Shown here one piece after another: positions 59,102 through 64,000 of a stretch of 64,000 nt of DNA. The notes below the pieces were generated by a model that saw only the letters and a program-made list of their open reading frames with translations, ran no database searches and had not been told where the DNA came from. The stretch lies in NCBI RefSeq assembly GCF_023343835.1, contig NC_064443.1, positions 2,914,001 through 2,978,000 on the forward strand, written 5' to 3'. This stretch comes from Lagopus muta. Lineage: Eukaryota > Chordata > Aves > Galliformes > Phasianidae. The position numbers were made by a program, and so were the translations under genes. The first letter of the stretch is position 1, and each line of letters opens with the position of its first letter.

Positions 59102-60039
59102 GTGAGGCGCTCTGTGCTCAGCCAGGGTGGACTCAGGGAGCCCTGTAGCTCCTTCGGGGGTCCGTGGGGAGGCAGAGAAGCCCTGTGTGAAACAAGAGGT
59201 GCATTTCAGCAGGGTGTGACCGCTTGCTCTGTGTTAACAGAGCCCAACCCCTGCACCAACCTGAGTCCAGCATCGCTGTCTTATCCTGGAGCATCCCCAC
59301 ACTGTGTCTGCTTGTACCACTCCCGTTGTTTCAGCCCCAGACACCCCCCTGCTGCAAACACAAGGTGGGGAGGAGAAGGGGCTCACCCCACAGCCATCCC
59401 CCTGCATTGGAGCATCCCCATGCGTTCCCTCGCTGTCTGGCCTGGTAGAAGAGGAGTGAGCAGATCCAGGGAGCTGTCAGCGCCCGGCACGCTGCTGTCA
59501 GTGCAAATCCCCTGGCAGCCCATTAGGAGCAGCTCCAGGCTGCCTGCAGGAGCTCTTGACAGGAGGCCAGACACCGGCGTGAACAAACACGGCTCCTCCG
59601 CAACGAAGGTGGACGTGGGCGGAATGAAGCCGGGGATCGGTTCCCCAGGGTCGCTGCTCTTTGATGGATGCTCATGGAGTGCAGGACCAGAGCGAGCCCC
59701 GGGGCACGGCGGTGCTGGAAACCCACCCGAAAGATACGCACTGAAGGGTTCCATACCTCTGTTCCACATTGCAGCATCACCTGCAGACGTGCTGTGCCAC
59801 CCAGGGCCCCGTCGGCCCTTAGGGAACACCACCGCCAATCCAAGCCACCGTGCGGCGGCACCAGGAGGCTCTGATCCTCAAATCCACCCCCAGGAACCCT
59901 CCTCCATCTCGGGGTCCAGGGAAGCAGCTCTCTGGGGTCTGTGATTGCTTCTCCAACATGTGGGACAGCAGGCCAAGGGGTCATACGGAAAGCTGTGCCC
60001 GTGAATCACTGCACCCAGGCTGGGTAGGAACACCGACGG

Positions 60040-60120
60040 TGCCGTGTTTGGGAGTAATTACTCTCCACGAGCGTGTGAATCATTAGCTATAATTGCCCTA
60101 ATAAATAAAAGCCTGATAAC
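60040..60120. promoter_or_regulatory. Candidate AT-rich regulatory patch
   Basis: It contains GAGTAATTACTC (a 12-bp palindrome with a TAATTA core), ATCATTAGCTATAATTG and CCTAATAAATAAAAGCC. It is surrounded by GC-rich DNA and noncoding. Inference only. Confidence 0.35.
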
Positions 60121-60476
60121 TTCAGTGTCTGGCTTCATCCGTGAGCTGCTGGTGGAGCGAGCTCAACCACATAAAACCAGGAGTGGAGGGAAAGCAGAAA
60201 GAGCTGAGCTTCAAAACCACGGCTTTGCCCACGTTGACCCACAGGCTCTGTCCCATGTGCGCCCACTGGCACTCAAGGGGTTTCCCTGTGGGGGCTGAGC
60301 TGGGGCACAACCTCTGCACAGAGAAGTTTCCATCACTGCAAAGCGGAGCAAAAAGGCTCTGGGGGTGGCACTGAAGTTACCCGCCTGCTCCTCCCCTGGG
60401 GAATGCTGGAGTGAAAAAATAAAGCCGCCCCGCTCCGAGATGACATATGGAAACGAAGCAGAAAGCGGCTTCTCCA

Positions 60477-60540
60477 CTTAAAATGTCATCACAGACTTTG
60501 TTCAAAAAAAAAAGAAGCCTTCTCAGAGTGACATTTTAAG
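60477..60540. repeat. 12-bp perfect inverted repeat
   Basis: CTTAAAATGTCA at 60477-60488 is the exact reverse complement of TGACATTTTAAG at 60529-60540. The 40-nt spacer contains an A-tract. It could be paired transcription-factor sites or a weak hairpin. Confidence 0.8.
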
Positions 60541-60782
60541 GGGAAATGTTGACTTAAAACCAGAAAGAAACCCCCCAAACCACACAAGGAACCGTTCTAA
60601 GCCGCGCTGAGCCTTCTTGCATGGAAATCAATATTTTTGCAGCAAAAAAAAACCACACAAAAAAACCCCAAAACTACTATCTCAAGTAAATGTGGATCCT
60701 TGGTGGATTGAATTTCCTACGGGACAAAAGCAGCCTCCCTCTGCCCGGCCCTGAGGAAGCAACGCTGTCCTGGTTCGTGCTG

Positions 60783-60857
60783 CGCCATGCTGTCCCGTGC
60801 CATGCCATGCCCTAGTGTGCCATGCTATGCCATGCCATGCCTTGCTGTGCCATGCCA
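60783..60857. repeat. (GCCAT)n degenerate minisatellite
   Basis: A run of ccatg/ctatg/cgtgc pentamers (gtgccatgccatgccct and similar) repeats imperfectly over 75 bp. Confidence 0.9.
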
Positions 60858-61154
60858 CCCCCTGCAGCCCTCCCACTGGGGCAGGTTGGCCAGCAGCAAT
60901 CCGTGCTCCAGCTCTCCCCGCGCCGTGGTTATCGCCGCCTGCCTTGTGTTTTTTTAATAACCTGCAATATGAGAATGCTGCCCTGGGGAGCACGGGGATT
61001 ATTGTCAAATAGCACTTCCTATTCGCTGGCCTTCGAGGGGCCGCATCCAGGTGGCACTGCTGGCAGTGCAGAGAGGGACACAAATGGGAGGGCTGGGGCT
61101 GGCCAGCACTGCAGGCACCACAGACCCTCCCAAGGAGAGCCGGGTGGCAAGGGC

Positions 61155-61213
61155 TGTGGAATCTTAATTAGCTTTTCAAAATTAAGGAATCGGCAGCCAA
61201 ACAAACAAACAAA
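61155..61213. promoter_or_regulatory. TAATTAG patch followed by (AAAC)n
   Basis: CTTAATTAGC and AAAATTAAGG lie within 30 bp, followed by four AAAC units near 61197-61213. The first part resembles the other homeodomain-rich patches near mir-135a. Function is inferred. Confidence 0.3.
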
Positions 61214-61619
61214 TCAGAGATGGAGGCTCCGGCTACCTCTCCTGGTCCCCAGGCAGTGAGCTGCCAGCACAAGGGATCTCAGCGTCACAGAGTGGGGATG
61301 TGGGGACATGGGGGACGTGTGCCACCCCGCCAGGAAATGGAACCTGAGGGGATGGGACTGTGCAGACATATGGGGTCAGCAATGGGGGGAAGCACAGCAC
61401 TGGCACCCTGTGCCAGTAGACCATGGTCCCGAGCAGCAAAAACTCATTCACATGTAACACAGTACACATGCAGAACACGACCCTATAACACGTGCCATGT
61501 GCCACAGGTGTCTGACTCACCAGGACCTGCCTTAAAGCCCCATCCCAGCCCTCCTTGCTGCTTTCCCCTCCCATAAACTCTCCTGGAGAGGCAGCAATGG
61601 CCGAACGATGCGCACAGCC

Positions 61620-61700
61620 ACCGGAAGTTGATTAAGTCCTAATTAATTGCATTAAGGTCAGCCAATGTACTCTGCGAAGGAAGAAACCCAATAATTAAAG
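61620..61700. promoter_or_regulatory. Candidate AT-rich regulatory patch
   Basis: GTTGATTAAGTCC, CTAATTAATTGCATTAAGG and CCAATAATTAAAG occur within 80 bp inside GC-rich DNA. Function is inferred from composition only. Confidence 0.35.
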
Positions 61701-63777
61701 TCCATGTGGGGCACACTGCTGCCACCAGCTCTGCGGGCAGCAGGACGGCGCTGGGCTTGGCAGGGCATGGCCAGTGCCACTCACTGTCACACGGGGATGG
61801 GGACATAACCAAGTGCCACGCATGCAGCTCTCAGCACCAAAAAGCCAAGCACCACACACATGGCTGGGCAGACGGGTGATGCCAGCTCCCAGCAGCTGAC
61901 AGCCACTCTCCACATCCCACCTTGCTGCAGCCCAGCAATGTGAGCTGGGACTGTAGTGTGACATGGGACAGCCCCTTCGTGTCGGTGCTGGTGGCGGTGA
62001 GTACCTCCATGCCCGCTCCATCTCTTCCTGCAGCAACCTCAGTGATGGCACTTCCATGGTCCCAGCTGAAAGAAATGAAGGCCAAGGTAACATGCTGCCT
62101 GGCCCTCTTTGTCTCAGGAATAACAGCAGCGTGAGCCCCCCGGGGCTCTGCAGATTGTAGCTTCCAGAGACGGGTGGATGCAGCTGAGAAGAGCTGGAGC
62201 TGAGCAGTGCCACCCCAATATCACCCACACCCACTGCCCGTGGTCCAGTGCCCCCACGGATGGCAGTGCTGGGGCTGAGGCTGAGCCGTGGGTGTTACAG
62301 GGAGGTTTGGCATTGATACGTTCACCCGGCCAGCTCTGAGCACAGCCCTTCTGATCCAGGGGGAGCACAGACCGAACTGCACACCCCAAAGCTGTGCCCG
62401 CAGCAGCCAGAGCTGTCACCGCCATCCTCACTGCGATGTGTTTGCAAACCACCCCCAGCCCCGAATGCTGCTGGAGACACACGGGAGTCACTGTGTGCAA
62501 CGCTGCAGCTGAGCCTTGAGTCACCCCGAGAGTCAACACAGGGGGAACAAACAGCAGCCCCTCCATCCCTTCCTACCCACCTCCCACTGGTGGCTGCCAC
62601 GTCCCCACATGTCCCCCTGGCACCGTGTGAGGCCGAGCTCCCACCCATCCCTACCTCCTCACTTTCCAGGCACAGGCTGCTGCCACCAGAGCCACTGTGC
62701 CCACAGCCCCACTGCCACCTGGGCCAGACAACAGGGCCAGAGGTGGCAGCGTGGCCATGTGGGGTGGCCGGATGCCGGGTGCTGCAGCATGGCAGGGATT
62801 GCTGCTGCCGCACCATGCGGGGTGGCCGGCCCTGCTGTGGTGCTGCAGCCCCCAAGGCCCCGTGGAGCATGGTTTGGCACGCTCTGCCCTATGGCTCAGG
62901 CCCACCATGGGAGCTCCATAAAGAACATCTTGGGATGAGGCAGCAACGATTTGCAGAGGCGCCAAAGCATTTGTGCCCCCCAGGTCCCCACGTCACCTCT
63001 GTATGGAGAGGGAACCTCCTCATGGGAGGCACCACACAATGGAACCACGGAACTGCAGTGACCTCGAGCTCCTCCGGCGCAGCTCAGTGTCCTCGCTCAG
63101 TTTCCCGGTGCAGTCGCCACACCGTGCCCGGTGTCACCCCATCCCCGGGGACCCCCCCCATCCCGCTGCCATTCACAGCGTGCCATTGAAATCCCAGCGC
63201 CGGGCCGGAGGTAGCGGCACAACCACCGCTGCTGATAAACACGGAGATGGATTCCGGCAGGAGACACCTGAGATGGTGACACGAAACCGAGCACCTCCCC
63301 GACGGCCACAAAGCAGCCTCTGTGTGGAGACGCGGGCGGCACCAGCCCGGATCCGTGCCTTCACCTGGCGTTAATCCTGCTCAAAGCTTTGGGAAACGGG
63401 ATCCCCTCCTGGGGACGCAATGCCCTATCAGAGCCGCGTGGAAATGGGAAAAAAAAAAGCAAAGCCGGACCTCCCCCCCACCTCCCATCCCGGCCATGCA
63501 GACAAAGGCAGAGCTGGGCGCATGGAAGCTCTCTCCGACCCTGCCGGACCCCGGCGATGAGGTTGGCCCTGCACGCAGTCTGGCAGCACTCGGGGTCATT
63601 TCGGTGCCAGCGCGTTGTCCCCAGGGACGCTGCCGTCCCAGGGAGGTTGCGTGCATTCATCGGGGTGACAGAGCGTCCCCAGTGCTGGGGAATCAGGGCT
63701 GCTGTTGGGCCCCGCTTTGGCGGGCAGCATCGCTCCCCAGAGGCTCCGCCAGGGCCAACTTTACAAGGGAAGCTTTT

Positions 63778-63814
63778 ATTATTTTTTTTTTAAATGCTTT
63801 TTTTTTTTTTTTTC
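63778..63814. repeat. T-rich tract
   Basis: Two near-pure T runs are separated by aaatgc. It may be a poly(T) simple repeat; no adjoining retroposon body is recognised. Confidence 0.8.
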
Positions 63815-64000
63815 CAGCTGAAACAAAGCCGAGGGATCGAGCGATGAGAGCACGGGTGGGAAAACAGGCCGGGAGGGGGGAGGGAAGGGGGGTGGAGGTG
63901 GGAAGAAAATACCAACAACCCACAGATCCTGCAACAAGAGGGACGGGGGAAAAAGAAACCGGAGGCTACCGAGGTAGACGTGGGGTTGGGAGGGAAGGGG

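Larger units (their letters stand above)
59110..64000. other. Gene-free GC-rich tail of the window
   Basis: No exon, RNA gene or transposon is recognised. The long open frames (for example 59102-59944) come from GC-rich sequence lacking stop codons and show no family resemblance or splice logic. Features are AT-rich patches at 60040-60120, 61160-61200 and 61620-61700, a short inverted repeat at 60477-60540, and simple repeats. Confidence 0.6.

Noticed and set aside
59102-59944. 280-aa plus-strand open frame downstream of mir-135a
   Set aside because: Its composition is typical of GC-rich noncoding DNA, with no family resemblance and no credible start context or splice partners.
62516-63189. 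Overlapping open frames of 140-199 aa in the right-hand tail
   Set aside because: Pro/His/Cys-rich low-complexity translations on several frames at once, with no domain. Probably chance in GC-rich DNA.
1-64000. CRISPR arrays, bacterial operons, phage or plasmid functions
   Set aside because: The DNA is vertebrate nuclear sequence with spliced genes and CR1 elements. No regularly spaced direct repeats were found.

Overview
The window is nuclear DNA from a bird, most likely a galliform such as chicken. It carries four split vertebrate genes with GT-AG introns, two vertebrate microRNA hairpins and many short 5'-truncated CR1 LINE fragments of the kind that fill avian genomes. Gene order matches the mammalian 3p21 block TWF2 - PPM1M - WDR82 (let-7g) - GLYCTK (mir-135a). 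The corresponding chicken segment is probably on chromosome 12; that is inference from synteny and was not tested.

Layout: 1-1540 holds no recognisable gene. TWF2 (twinfilin-2) runs on the minus strand, with 9 coding exons from 20065 down to 3349 and a putative long 3' UTR. PPM1M (a PP2C phosphatase) runs on the plus strand, with 10 coding exons from 20233 to 25784. The two start codons are 167 bp apart, head to head, in one CpG-rich bidirectional promoter. WDR82 (SET1 complex WD40 subunit) runs on the minus strand, with 9 coding exons from 43455 down to 30283 and a 3' UTR of about 2.9 kb that ends roughly 600 bp from the PPM1M polyadenylation signal. The let-7g hairpin lies in WDR82 intron 2, in the sense orientation. 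An intergenic stretch of about 8 kb follows. GLYCTK (glycerate kinase) is on the plus strand, with 4 coding exons from 52203 to 56254. Mir-135a lies 2.8 kb past its stop, on the opposite strand. The last 5 kb has no gene but has several AT-rich, homeodomain-site-rich patches in otherwise GC-rich DNA that look like conserved regulatory elements.

The four coding sequences reconstruct in frame without a break: TWF2 349 aa, PPM1M 459 aa, WDR82 313 aa and GLYCTK 505 aa from the first visible Met. The first three match the lengths I recall for the human proteins. The proteins have unrelated jobs: actin capping and monomer binding, protein dephosphorylation, H3K4 methylation and transcription termination, and serine/fructose catabolism. 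Their shared organisation is one of promoter sharing, convergent ends and a host-gene microRNA.

I found no undescribed protein system. The most interesting unexplained signals are noncoding: a diverged duplicate of an octamer plus homeodomain element at 47.37 and 48.73 kb, the cluster of TAATTA-rich patches around mir-135a, and an open Arg-rich reading frame upstream of the GLYCTK Met that may encode a mitochondrial presequence joined from an exon I could not locate.
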